A program made the translations under genes and the position numbers. Under the pieces are notes generated by a model. That model was not told the origin of the DNA. It saw nothing but the letters and a program-made list of their open reading frames with translations, and made no database searches. 17,841 nucleotides of DNA from an uncultured bacterium (lineage in GTDB: Bacteria > Bacteroidota > Ignavibacteria > Kapaibacteriales > UBA4661): NCBI GenBank assembly GCA_937899715.1, contig CALCNX010000079.1, forward strand, positions 1 to 17,841, written 5' to 3'. Below, in pieces: positions 1 to 6,980 of this stretch; within the stretch, counting starts at the first letter, position 1; each line of letters opens with the position of its first letter.

Positions 1-47
1 AACTCGTGAGCAAGATAGGAGGCTTGGTAAGGGGTAATCGTCGTCAT
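1..47 (-). CDS. SNF2-type helicase, N-terminal fragment (runs off left edge)
   Basis: An ATG at 47-45 on the minus strand opens a frame reading MTTITPYQASYLAHE to the window edge. The I-T-P-Y-Q-A-x-Y-x-A-H-E pattern is how I remember the N-termini of SNF2-family (COG0553-like) defence-associated helicases, which continue into a Q-motif and Walker A region. Only 15 complete codons are visible, so the family call rests on this short match plus the complementary C-terminal fragment at the right edge (17149-17440), on the same strand. It starts 18 bp after the ankyrin gene's stop, so it is probably co-transcribed with the ankyrin and DUF1016 genes. If the molecule is circular, this gene continues at 17841 downward, but the sequence present there is not helicase-like until about 17440. 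Confidence 0.5.
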   Translation of the reverse strand, partial: MTTITPYQASYLAHE

Positions 48-64
48 ATTTTTGAATTTTCTGG

Positions 65-622
65 TTAGAGATTTTTTCGCAGTTCCTTCATTGTTTTCGC
101 GCCAAACTGCCGGAGTAGAAACAGGTGGTTGGGTCTGCGGCGTTTGTATTGTATTGCAAGACGGTCAAGAAATTGCAACCATGTATCGGGATTAAGAGTA
201 TCGGCTTGGGTAGGTTCTTCGGGCAAGTGCAAATCATACACTTGAAAGCAATAATCAAATTCCGCATAGTCATAAAAACTCTCGCTTTCGTCATCTCCCG
301 GCTCATCATTGGGATTCGCACCTGCTTCCAGCAATATCCGCAAAACATCTGTTGCCATAAAAAGAATTACGGTGAACAGTACGCCTATATTTTCACTGTT
401 CCTGAAATTTGGGTCAGCGCCACGTTTGAGCAACTCTCGTGCAATGGTTGTAGCATGAGGACTTTTATCAAAAAGAGCATCGTCGAGAATGTCAGCAAGC
501 AATGTTTTATCTACACTGCTCAAACAATTGAGGTTTAAGCCTGTTGCAAGCAGTGTATCAACACGTTCAAAATCCATTGCCAGTGCAGATTCACGCAATT
601 CGGAGTATTCTTGTGTAGTCAT
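65..622 (-). CDS. Ankyrin-repeat protein
   Basis: A protein of 185 residues with two to three ankyrin repeats. Residues about 16-32 (DFERVDTLLATGLNLN) are a degenerate first repeat. Residues 57-73 carry ELLKRGADPNFRN, and residues 90-106 carry VLRILLEAGANPND, both typical second-helix/loop signatures. An acidic stretch (residues about 107-120) follows, then a tail rich in Trp, Arg and Leu that I do not recognise. There is no signal peptide or membrane segment, so it should be a cytoplasmic protein-binding module. It lies 26 bp downstream of the DUF1016 gene and 18 bp upstream of the helicase start, suggesting one operon. In that setting it may act as an adaptor or immunity-type partner, but this is inference; the sequence gives no enzymatic motif. 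Confidence 0.8.
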   Translation of the reverse strand: MTTQEYSELRESALAMDFERVDTLLATGLNLNCLSSVDKTLLADILDDALFDKSPHATTIARELLKRGADPNFRNSENIGVLFTVILFMATDVLRILLEAGANPNDEPGDDESESFYDYAEFDYCFQVYDLHLPEEPTQADTLNPDTWLQFLDRLAIQYKRRRPNHLFLLRQFGAKTMKELRKNL

Positions 623-648
623 TGAATTGTTTTGACGTTAGTATTTTT

Positions 649-1752
649 CTATGCCAATTCCGCCCGCAGAAACCGCAACAACTCTTCTTTATTCGGCAAT
701 TCCACAAGGTACTTGGAAACAAAAATCTCGTTTGCAAGCCCCGTCGTGGTGTATTCCACCAGCGCGTCATCGCGGTCGGCGCAGAGAATCAAGCCGACAG
801 GCGGGTTATCGCCGTCCGTCATTTCGTTTTTGCGGTAATAGTTCAGGTACAGATTCATTTGCCCCGAATCGGCATGGTCGTATCTGCCAAGTTTCAGGTC
901 AATCAAAACATGACACTTCAAAATACGGTGATAAAACACCAAATCTATGCGATAATGCGTGTTGTCAAAAGTGATGCGCTTTTGCCGCGCCTCAAAGCAA
1001 AAGCCTTTACCAAGTTCCGTAAGAAAGTGTTGCAAATGGCTAATGATAGCGGTTTCGAGGTCATTTTCAGAATACTCTGCTTTTTCTTCCAAACCCAAAA
1101 ACTCCAGAACATACGGATTTTTGATAAGTTCCACTGCTGATGCGGGTTGCTGTTCCTTGATACGCGAAATAACAGCCCGTTTGTCGGTCGAAAGCCCTGT
1201 GCGCTCGAAAAGCAGTGTGTCTATTGCCCGTACAAGTTCGCGGACATTCCACGCATTGTTGACGGTTTCGATTTCGTAGAAACGACGTTTGAGGTCGGAA
1301 TCAAGCCGCAACAGCTCGATGAAATGTGAGAAGGAAAGTGTTGAAAGCAAGGTTTGGTGAGGCAAAGTGATAGATTCATCAACTTCCCGCGAGTTCACCA
1401 ATTCGCCAGACGCTGTCTGGCGAATTGCCTGACCGATAGTTTGACTCACGGGCAAATGACGGATTGCGGCTAAAATACTCTCACCGAACCAAGGATAGGT
1501 GAGATAAAACTGCCGAAAGTTTTTCATATTACTCACGCCAAACCCGCGAATATGCTTCATTCGTTGGCTTATTTCTTCGATGAGTTTTTGCCCATACTGG
1601 GCGCGATCATCACCGTTTTGTTCAAATTCTACGATGTACCAGCCAATAAGCCAATTACGAATCGTTTGAAATGTATTGACCTGCCGGACAGCTTCAGAGG
1701 AAAGCTTGCGGTGTGTTTGTTCGATGGAACGAATGAGGTCGGTAAAGTTCAT
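649..1752 (-). CDS. YhcG/DUF1016 family PD-(D/E)XK nuclease-like protein
   Basis: A protein of 367 residues, the usual length for the YhcG/DUF1016 family. The N-terminal half (residues about 1-170) is the helical DUF1016_N part, with the family's typical GWYIVEFEQNG, YGQKLIEEIS and RGFGVSNMKNFRQFY segments. The C-terminal half is a PD-(D/E)XK fold, with D270 in YRIDLVFYH and the D285-L-K287 pair in HVLIDLKLG as the likely metal-binding and catalytic residues. Family members are found in accessory and defence regions and are often next to restriction-modification genes, which fits the SNF2 helicase downstream and Mod/Res elsewhere on this molecule. The substrate is not known from the sequence. 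It is first in a short series with the ankyrin gene (26 bp gap). Confidence 0.9.
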   Translation of the reverse strand: MNFTDLIRSIEQTHRKLSSEAVRQVNTFQTIRNWLIGWYIVEFEQNGDDRAQYGQKLIEEISQRMKHIRGFGVSNMKNFRQFYLTYPWFGESILAAIRHLPVSQTIGQAIRQTASGELVNSREVDESITLPHQTLLSTLSFSHFIELLRLDSDLKRRFYEIETVNNAWNVRELVRAIDTLLFERTGLSTDKRAVISRIKEQQPASAVELIKNPYVLEFLGLEEKAEYSENDLETAIISHLQHFLTELGKGFCFEARQKRITFDNTHYRIDLVFYHRILKCHVLIDLKLGRYDHADSGQMNLYLNYYRKNEMTDGDNPPVGLILCADRDDALVEYTTTGLANEIFVSKYLVELPNKEELLRFLRAELA

Positions 1753-1797
1753 GTTTTTGAATAGTTTAATTTTCGAGCGCTTAGGGTATTGATGGTT

Positions 1798-2001
1798 TTA
1801 CTGTGTCTTTTGTAAGCGACGCAATTTTGCAGAGGCAAAACGTCCACTGTTAAGGCATTGTAAAACAAAACGATGTGCATCTTCTTCTGTTTTACAAACT
1901 CCCGACTCGACCATCAGTTTCAAGACACCTGGAACGACATCTACCTGAACAGGAAAATCCTCAATACGTTTTTGCTGTCTTTTATTCGTTGATGTGTTCA
2001 T
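1798..2001 (-). CDS. Small hypothetical protein
   Basis: An open frame of 67 codons starting with ATG at 2001. A purine-rich GGAG lies about 8 bases upstream, which supports real translation. The protein is basic at both ends, with a central segment (residues about 16-50) predicted to be mostly helical and including KTEEDAHRFVLQCLNSG. I recognise no family. It sits between the serine recombinase (stop at 2025) and the DUF1016 gene (start at 1752), all on the minus strand. A role as a small DNA-binding partner or antitoxin-like protein is possible, but nothing in the sequence proves it. Confidence 0.55.
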   Translation of the reverse strand: MNTSTNKRQQKRIEDFPVQVDVVPGVLKLMVESGVCKTEEDAHRFVLQCLNSGRFASAKLRRLQKTQ

Positions 2002-2024
2002 TATGTTTTCTCCAGTTATTTGAT

Positions 2025-2717
2025 TTACAATGATTTGAGCGTATTATTTAATCCTTCTTTATATCGTCGTTGCAACAATACGTGTACCGTACCATACGAC
2101 CAAAACCCGTTGCGCGTGGTTTTGAAGCCATTTGCGTTGAGTTCTTTTGCAATGGCACGTAATGACAGCCCTTGTGCTTTACATCGCGCTGAGAAGGCTA
2201 ATGCACGGATATTGGCTATATGTTCTTTTGCTTGCTTCCGACGAGCGGCAGCAGCTTTCTCACGTGATGCGTCTGTCAAATTCTGTGGCGAACCAAGTTT
2301 GAATCCTTGTGCTTTTTTTGCGGCTAATGCTGCCTTTGTCCGCTCCGATACAATTTCCCGTTCATACTGTGCGATAGTCGCAAAAATACCGATGGTTAGC
2401 GTATTTGCTTCGGGCATATCTGCACAGATAAAATCCACACCTGAATCCCGAAGTGCAAATATAAATCCGGCATTGCGCGAAAGACGGTCAAGTTTCGCAA
2501 TAACAAGCGTGGCTGAAAAGCGTTGTGCGTGGGAAATTGCCGCGTGAAGTTGTTCGCGGTTATCATGTTTTCCACTTTCAACTTCGGTATATTCTGCAAT
2601 GATAGAATCTGGACTTCGTGTATAAGAATGAACCGAAGCGCGTTGAGCTTCTAAGCCTAAACCGCTTGAACCCTGCTTTGCAGTTGAAACTCGGTAATAC
2701 GCAACGTACTTTTTCAT
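2025..2717 (-). CDS. Serine recombinase (resolvase/invertase type)
   Basis: A protein of 230 residues with the N-terminal catalytic domain of the resolvase/invertase family. It starts MKKYVAYYRVSTAKQG, placing the nucleophile at S11 next to R9. The KLDRLSRN motif (75-82) supplies further conserved active-site residues. The EANTLTIGIFATIAQYEREI segment is the stretch leading into the long E-helix. The C-terminal part (about 170-220) has a helix-turn-helix with SLRAIAKELNANGF, used to bind the crossover site. The size suits a plasmid resolvase that turns multimers into monomers or a simple inverter. It is clearly paralogous to the recombinase at 6981-7622. A TAGTTTTG box (TAnnTTTG type) lies upstream on the minus strand at 2773-2780. 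Confidence 0.93.
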   Translation of the reverse strand: MKKYVAYYRVSTAKQGSSGLGLEAQRASVHSYTRSPDSIIAEYTEVESGKHDNREQLHAAISHAQRFSATLVIAKLDRLSRNAGFIFALRDSGVDFICADMPEANTLTIGIFATIAQYEREIVSERTKAALAAKKAQGFKLGSPQNLTDASREKAAAARRKQAKEHIANIRALAFSARCKAQGLSLRAIAKELNANGFKTTRNGFWSYGTVHVLLQRRYKEGLNNTLKSL

Positions 2718-2772
2718 TTGTTTGTCTGTATGAATACTGAAACGAGTGTTTAAGATATATTACAACAAATTA

Positions 2773-2780
2773 CAAAACTA
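2773..2780 (-). promoter_or_regulatory. Candidate -7 promoter box for the recombinase gene
   Basis: The minus strand reads TAGTTTTG, matching the Bacteroidota TAnnTTTG -7 consensus, 56 bases upstream of the recombinase ATG. No clear TTTG -33 box is visible at the usual spacing, so this is a weak call. The surrounding 2718-2897 stretch is AT-rich and separates the divergent recombinase and HTH genes. Confidence 0.3.
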
Positions 2781-2897
2781 TTCCGATTCCACGAAAAATA
2801 AGTAATAATATCTTTACATTGCAGAACAATATATTATTTCGTATTTTACCAAAACAAATCAAGCAAACATGAGCTTGTACAAGAAAAAACAAATCCA

Positions 2898-3377
2898 ATG
2901 GATACAAGTAAGACACTTCCAACAAAGACTAAATCTCAATCCCGACGTAGCACTTCTTCAAAGGAAGTTTTGAATGAACGTGAGTATAAAGTAGCTTTCG
3001 CTCATATCAGCACGTATATTGAACGCATGAAAGGAAATGAATCGAAACTTACACCCGAAGAACACGCCCATTTCCGGCAGCTTGCCTTAGCAATTCAAGA
3101 ATACGAGCAGATACACTTCCCACTGCCAACACGACAAGAAATCCTGATACGTGATTTTACTGTTGGTGAATGGAATGCAGTAAAACTACGGGCTTTTAGA
3201 AAAGAGTTTAACTTAAAGCAGGCGAATTTGGCAGAATTTCTTGGAGTTAATCAATCACGGATAGCAGAAATGGAGCGTGGAGACCGTGCATTTTCGACAA
3301 CAACGCGGATAGCGCTTGACCGTGTAACTGAGTATATTCGCACAGCACTTCAGAAGCAAAATAGCAATGGCTTTTAA
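2898..3377 (+). CDS. XRE/HigA-like HTH protein, apparently without a toxin partner
   Basis: A protein of 159 residues and the only convincing plus-strand gene. The N-terminus (residues 1-25) is basic and probably disordered. Residues 28-78 resemble the region before the HTH in HigA antitoxins, ending in ALAIQEYEQIHFPLPT, which parallels the EEYE..HYPI pattern of that family. Residues about 96-145 are a Cro/C1-type HTH: LRAFRKEFNLKQANLAEFLGVNQSRIAEMERGDRAFS. HigA proteins neutralise HigB mRNA interferases and repress their own operons. No HigB-like frame lies on either side: upstream is the divergent recombinase and downstream is a 320-base non-coding gap. It may be a stranded antitoxin or a plasmid regulator. 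Confidence 0.8.
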   Translation: MDTSKTLPTKTKSQSRRSTSSKEVLNEREYKVAFAHISTYIERMKGNESKLTPEEHAHFRQLALAIQEYEQIHFPLPTRQEILIRDFTVGEWNAVKLRAFRKEFNLKQANLAEFLGVNQSRIAEMERGDRAFSTTTRIALDRVTEYIRTALQKQNSNGF

Positions 3378-3700
3378 TTTGCGCCCGCACCGCCCCAGCC
3401 CAAATATTCTTTTCCGTTTTTTCCTCTTCTTTCATTTGGTAGCTTTCTGCTCGTGAATAACTGTTTTGTTTTAGATGCCTGACGTTTGTAGGCAACTCAC
3501 GCTGAAAAAGCCTAAAAGGAATCGAATATAATTCTCACTGACATTTATGACGTTTATGGCGTTTTAAGAATTTATTAAGTTTATGGCGTTTATACTCTTG
3601 ACATTTACTTGTAAAATCAATAACTTACAGAGGCAATTAACGCCGGATTCCGACAAAACACCACCGTTTTCCGACTACACCCAACCGAATTCCGAAAATG
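3378..3700. other. Non-coding gap between the HTH gene and the IS1 remnant
   Basis: I find no convincing gene here on either strand; short open frames look random. The one structured element is the 9-bp periodic repeat at 3544-3591, listed separately. No clear terminator hairpin with a T-run follows the HTH gene. The stretch from about 3530 onward is visibly AT-rich. Confidence 0.5.
3544..3591. repeat. 9-bp periodic tandem repeat (TTTATGGCG-like)
   Basis: Five successive 9-base units run from 3544: TTTATGACG, TTTATGGCG, TTTTAAGAA, TTTATTAAG and TTTATGGCG, then a partial TTTAT. Units 2 and 5 are identical, so GTTTATGGCGTTT occurs twice, 27 bases apart. Regular short repeats near a partition operon can serve as a ParB-binding centromere, and parB ends about 350 bases away. 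That role is only inference; it could also be slippage-derived AT-rich sequence. Confidence 0.45.
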
Positions 3701-3949
3701 GGTTATGTCCTAAAAGTCTTGCTTTCTTGTATTGGTGCGGTACACATAGAGTTTTATCACTGCATCGTGCATGATTTCTGACTTCGAGAAGCAGAGTGTG
3801 CGACGATTCAAGCGCTTGATGTGCGTCCGAAAATTTAGATTCTGCCGTTCAATGCGCTGTGTACCCTGATTCGTTTTCGTTCAGCATCCCATACTTGTCC
3901 GAACACAAACCGCGCCATGAAGCCAAAGCAACGCTTTTAGGACACGTCC
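3701..3949 (-). mobile_element. Internally deleted IS1-family element
   Basis: Imperfect terminal inverted repeats of 25 bases mark the ends (3701-3725 and 3925-3949), sharing the blocks TGTCCTAAAAG and TTGCTTT. The left end begins GGTTATG, like the GGTNATG tips of IS1 elements. Between them, on the minus strand, is the end of an InsB-type transposase. The segment reading TQRIERQNLNFRTHIKRL, followed by TLCFSKSEIMHD, matches the C-terminus of IS1 transposases and stops at a TAG inside the left repeat. Upstream of it the frame is broken, and only a short piece resembling the middle of the transposase (MARFVFGQVW, another frame) remains. The N-terminal half is missing, so the element cannot move by itself. 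I see no matching 8-9 base target duplication at the two edges. Confidence 0.85.
3711..3870 (-). pseudogene. IS1-family transposase (InsB) C-terminal remnant
   Basis: The decayed transposase frame inside the IS1 remnant. The legible piece runs GTQRIERQN, NLNFRTHIKRL, NRRTLCFSKSEIMHDAVIK and ends TNTRKQDF before TAG at 3711-3713. In intact IS1 enzymes this is the region around the last catalytic residues of the DDE domain, with the conserved CFSKS motif. A TGA interrupts the same frame a few codons before GTQR, and homologous-looking sequence shifts to another frame beyond it. No start codon or zinc-finger InsA region is left. Confidence 0.8.
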
Positions 3950-4680
3950 GTTATTTCCCGCGCCACTTTCCGTAATACCGCCGCAAGTGCCTTGCGGTCG
4001 TCCTCGGAAAGCACTTTTGCTTTAGCGCTTACCTTTAGAATTGTTTCCGCAAGTCTTTCCCGTTCACTGGTGGTGTCTGCGTCCTTTTGAGGTGTAGCAA
4101 TCTTTTCTTTTGCGCGTTGTAGCTGCTTCCGTACCGCTTCTACGCCTTGTCCCGTTGCTTGGGCAATCTCAGCCGCGTTGAGTGGTTGAACGTCAAGGGT
4201 CTGGACATTGTCCAGACCTTTTGCATTGATGCGAACATTTATACGCTCATCAAAATTCGGGAACAAGACACGGTAAAGCTGTATTTTCTCGTCCGTGCTT
4301 AAATGCCGTCTGAGCAAATTATCGGAAACAATAAATTGTATTTCCTCTTGTTCCGACATATCCTCAAGCACAAAGCGCACCGGTACGTGTGTCAAGCCCA
4401 ACTTCTTTGCAGCTTCCAGACGGTTGTGTCCCGAAATCAGCGTCTTGTCCCGACGTGCAATCAGTGGGTCGTGGATGCCATTTATGCGAATGTTCTCCAC
4501 GAGGCTTGCCATTTCGTCATCAGCAAGCGGCTTAAAATACTGCACATTCAATGGATTCGGAATAAGTTCGCCAATCGGAACTTTTTGTATTGCCAGTTGT
4601 ATATCGCGCCCTGCAAATTCATTCTTTTTTCCCGTAGAGGTGAGCGCTGCAAGGGGATTATTACCGAGTCTGCTTTTCAT
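3937..4680 (-). CDS. parB: ParB-family partition protein
   Basis: The centromere-binding partner of ParA for plasmid segregation. I place the start at the ATG at 4680-4678 (MKSRLGNN), giving 247 residues and a 20-base overlap with parA. An ATG 13 codons further upstream (4719) would give an extension with no ParB-like features. The ParB/Spo0J N-terminal domain is clear: VPIGELIPNPLN, then SLVENIRINGIHDPLIAR, then LISGHNRLEAAKKLG, the counterpart of the G-E-R-R nucleotide-binding motif. A DNA-binding helical region follows (NAAEIAQATGQGVEAVRKQLQRA). The final codons GTG-TCC-TAA lie inside the right terminal repeat of the IS1 remnant, so the natural C-terminus has probably been replaced or trimmed by the insertion. 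Confidence 0.92.
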   Translation of the reverse strand: MKSRLGNNPLAALTSTGKKNEFAGRDIQLAIQKVPIGELIPNPLNVQYFKPLADDEMASLVENIRINGIHDPLIARRDKTLISGHNRLEAAKKLGLTHVPVRFVLEDMSEQEEIQFIVSDNLLRRHLSTDEKIQLYRVLFPNFDERINVRINAKGLDNVQTLDVQPLNAAEIAQATGQGVEAVRKQLQRAKEKIATPQKDADTTSERERLAETILKVSAKAKVLSEDDRKALAAVLRKVAREITDVS

Positions 4681-5419
4681 AGTGCTTAATAAATGATGTG
4701 GTGAGTGCCTGAAAATCATTAACTACATCGGCATTGGGGCGAATCTGAAACACCGTGCCACCGTGAGAACTTGCTTCTACCACAGCAACAGCACTGCGCA
4801 CAGGCGGGGTAATCACGCGGTCTTGGAAGGTTTCGCGTAGCTGCTCCAACACCTCACGGTTGACGCTTTTGCGTGTGTCGTAGTGCGAGATAACTACGCC
4901 GGACAATTCCAGTGCCGTATTGTACAAACGCATTTGCTCAACAACGGTAACGATATTGGTCATGCCGCGCAGCGAGAGATATTCCGCATTGCTGACAACG
5001 CAAACATCCGTAGCCGATTGCATTGCGTTCATCGTGAGCATACCGAGCGAAGGCGGGCAATCAATGAGAACAAAATCGTATTGCTGAACAACATCACCAA
5101 GAACCGCTTTGAGCGCATTTTGCGTGTTGTTTGCTGTTAGTTCGTATTCAGTATTCGCAAGCTCAATGCTGGAGGCAAGTACGCTCACACCGTTTGCGTT
5201 ATAGACACAACTTGCGGCACTTTCACCGTTCAAAACGTCGGTAACAGTTCGCGGTGCGTCTATTGCTCCGAGAATTTCCGTGAGATTTGCCTGTGTGTCG
5301 AAATCTATCGCCAGTACTCGCTTTTGGTGATGGTGCGCGAGAGAATAAGCAAGGTGAGCGCAAACGGTTGTTTTCCCGACTCCGCCTTTGTGATTGATGA
5401 AGGCAATTATTTTGGTCAT
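4661..5419 (-). CDS. parA: ParA-family partition ATPase
   Basis: A Walker-type partition ATPase of 252 residues that moves plasmid copies by forming dynamic gradients on the nucleoid with ParB. The N-terminus MTKIIAFINHKGGVGKTT carries the deviant Walker A motif (K11 and K16). The FVLIDCPPSLG segment is the Walker A'/B region, and LSLRGMTNIVTVVEQM is typical of the family. No N-terminal HTH is present, so it belongs to the short (type Ib-like or Soj-like) class and probably does not repress its own promoter. Its ATG overlaps the rep stop as ATGA (5416-5419) and its end overlaps parB by 20 bases, so translation of rep, parA and parB is likely coupled. Confidence 0.96.
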   Translation of the reverse strand: MTKIIAFINHKGGVGKTTVCAHLAYSLAHHHQKRVLAIDFDTQANLTEILGAIDAPRTVTDVLNGESAASCVYNANGVSVLASSIELANTEYELTANNTQNALKAVLGDVVQQYDFVLIDCPPSLGMLTMNAMQSATDVCVVSNAEYLSLRGMTNIVTVVEQMRLYNTALELSGVVISHYDTRKSVNREVLEQLRETFQDRVITPPVRSAVAVVEASSHGGTVFQIRPNADVVNDFQALTTSFIKHYEKQTR

Positions 5420-6420
5420 AGTTGTTGCTGAGAGTGGATAAGAGCTTCTACGATTGCAATGCGATTCATGCGTAAAAGTAGTTGATATGCGGCTTGCTCT
5501 TTTTCTGTTGTGGGGTAGAGCAGGTAATCAGGTATGCTTTGTTCGGCTTCCTCTTGGATGCGGGTTTGCTGTTCGGGCGATAGCGTTGCCAAGAATTTTT
5601 CGACGGCGGTGTTTCGTACTATTTCCTTTTGGTCTTGAGTGTCGCTAGTCTTGAGGGCTTCTTTTGTGGTGCGCAGTTTAAGATTCTGCGCCTCCACAAG
5701 TGGAACGCCAGAAAGTCGGCGTTGAATGATAAATTTCACGGCTACTACTTTGTGCCGGACTTTCTGCTCCACTACATTGATAAAATACGTTGGCTCTTGT
5801 TTGTGAATATCCTGAAGTGCCTTTTTCACGATGTTGATATTGAGCCGGTTCCACGATTCGTAATTAGTATGAAAGAGCTTGTTCAGGTCTTCCACCGAAA
5901 TAAACGGACTTTCGGCATAGCCACGCTTTTCGTCAAACCGGGAACGGCAAAATTCCCACAGTGCAAGCGAGTGTTTACTGGAAAACTGCGATTGCACCGA
6001 AAGCGGCAGCCGAACATACATCCCAATATCATTCGCGTCGGGCGTGTTTAGCAGCGTCAGCATTTTATGGATGAAGGGCGGGTATGACCACGAAATCATT
6101 TCTTGGTCTTTATTGTATTCGACCTGAGCAATAAGATTTACGGCGATTCGGGTGGGGTATTTTTTGTCTTTGCCGAAAATATTGGCTTCCATCATGGGCA
6201 TATCGCCGATGCTTTTTATTTGTTCATAAACATCGTTATTGTTCTTGAACAATGTTTCACCTACTTTTTCTCGTATCGTTTTAACACTCAAGGAAAATGT
6301 TGTAGCATCATGGATGCTTTGCCGACTGTGTTCTATCATAACATTGTACACTTTGCGCTGTGCTAATGTTAGTATATTCTCAATATCTACCAGAGAACTT
6401 GGTTTTATGATGTTGTCCAT
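5416..6420 (-). CDS. rep: Plasmid replication initiator, Rep_3 (RepB-like) family
   Basis: An initiator of 334 residues of the Rep_3 superfamily (two winged-helix domains, as in RepE, pi and RepA of pSC101). Visible signatures are the N-terminal LTLAQRKVYNVMIEHSR, the first-domain end FIHKMLTLLN, then the conserved KHSLALWEFCRSRFD and FISVEDLNKLF, followed by LNINIVKKALQDIHKQ of the second winged helix. A good Shine-Dalgarno (AGAGAGG) precedes the ATG by 7 bases. Seven 21-bp iterons begin 17 bases upstream of the start, the expected arrangement for this family. Monomers should bind the iterons to open the origin, and dimers may repress transcription at the inverted repeat at 6774-6789. It is the first gene of the rep-parA-parB operon. 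Confidence 0.95.
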   Translation of the reverse strand: MDNIIKPSSLVDIENILTLAQRKVYNVMIEHSRQSIHDATTFSLSVKTIREKVGETLFKNNNDVYEQIKSIGDMPMMEANIFGKDKKYPTRIAVNLIAQVEYNKDQEMISWSYPPFIHKMLTLLNTPDANDIGMYVRLPLSVQSQFSSKHSLALWEFCRSRFDEKRGYAESPFISVEDLNKLFHTNYESWNRLNINIVKKALQDIHKQEPTYFINVVEQKVRHKVVAVKFIIQRRLSGVPLVEAQNLKLRTTKEALKTSDTQDQKEIVRNTAVEKFLATLSPEQQTRIQEEAEQSIPDYLLYPTTEKEQAAYQLLLRMNRIAIVEALIHSQQQL

Positions 6421-6436
6421 AATCGCCTCTCTGAAA

Positions 6437-6614
6437 AATATATTTACTACCGCAAACCTGAATTTTGAAAAAATACCAATATATTCACTACCGCAAACAA
6501 TATATCCACTACCGCAAACAGTCTTTTTCCAATATATTTACTACCGCAAACAATATATCTACTACTGCAAACAATATATCTACTACTGCAAACAATATAT
6601 CCACTACCGCAAAG
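6437..6614. repeat. Seven 21-bp iterons of the replication origin
   Basis: Direct repeats of 21 bases start at 6437, 6478, 6499, 6531, 6552, 6573 and 6594. Each begins AATATAT, continues with two variable bases and ACTAC, then C or T and GCAAAC; the last copy ends in G. Copies 2-3 and 4-7 are back to back, and 21 bases is two helical turns, so Rep would bind along one face of the DNA. The first copy stands 41 bases from the second, and 11 extra bases separate copies 3 and 4. Degenerate iteron-like pieces also occur at 6883-6896 and around 6983-6997. Together with the adjacent rep gene this is the plasmid origin and its copy-number control region. Confidence 0.95.
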
Positions 6615-6980
6615 ATTTACAAGTTCTTGTTTTCCAATACGTTCGCGCCACACTAAACTCTTAAATAGAGTAAATAACTATAAACTTTGTAAACTTTAGC
6701 GGTTTTGCTCCTTTGAGGCTTTCGCAGCACGAGTTGCGTACTTTCGTCAGGCTTCTGGAATCGTTGCTTTATAGTTTGCAGACGCAAATATACAACACTC
6801 AGACAAAAAAGAAACCCGTCCCTTCCATCCTTCCTCCTATCTTCTAAAGCATCTGTGACGATTCTTCACTCAACGGTACAGCATTCCATTACCGCACCAC
6901 TACCAAACTAAAGAAATACTTCCACTGGGGGCGAGTAATGCCATTATTGTACAATGAGTTATTTCACAACCCTTACATCA
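6615..6980. other. Origin-proximal non-coding region, AT-rich tract and rep leader
   Basis: No gene is visible between the iterons and the second recombinase. The 6650-6700 stretch is strongly AT-rich with repeated AAACTTT blocks, a good candidate for the DNA-unwinding element. The rep promoter and inverted repeat (6774-6792) lie further out, so the rep mRNA would start about 350 bases before the ATG and read through all iterons. A degenerate iteron occurs at 6883-6896. I see no exact DnaA box. Confidence 0.6.
6774..6792 (-). promoter_or_regulatory. Candidate rep promoter overlapping an inverted repeat (possible Rep operator)
   Basis: The minus strand carries TATATTTG (6792-6785), a perfect TAnnTTTG -7 box. 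It overlaps an inverted repeat, TTTGC at 6775-6779 against GCAAA at 6784-6788. The GCAAA(A/T) half resembles the GCAAAC end of the iterons. In Rep_3 plasmids the operator for autorepression is typically an inverted repeat sharing sequence with the iterons and overlapping the rep promoter, so this arrangement fits. The function is inferred from position and sequence only. Confidence 0.5.

Noticed and set aside
6239..6664. Frames across the iterons with repeated IYYCKQY or TTANNIS peptides
   Set aside because: The peptide repeats simply reflect the 21-bp DNA iterons, a multiple of three bases.
6958..6970. Possible DnaA box (TTATTTCACA)
   Set aside because: It has one base too many and mismatches against TTATNCACA, so I do not call it.
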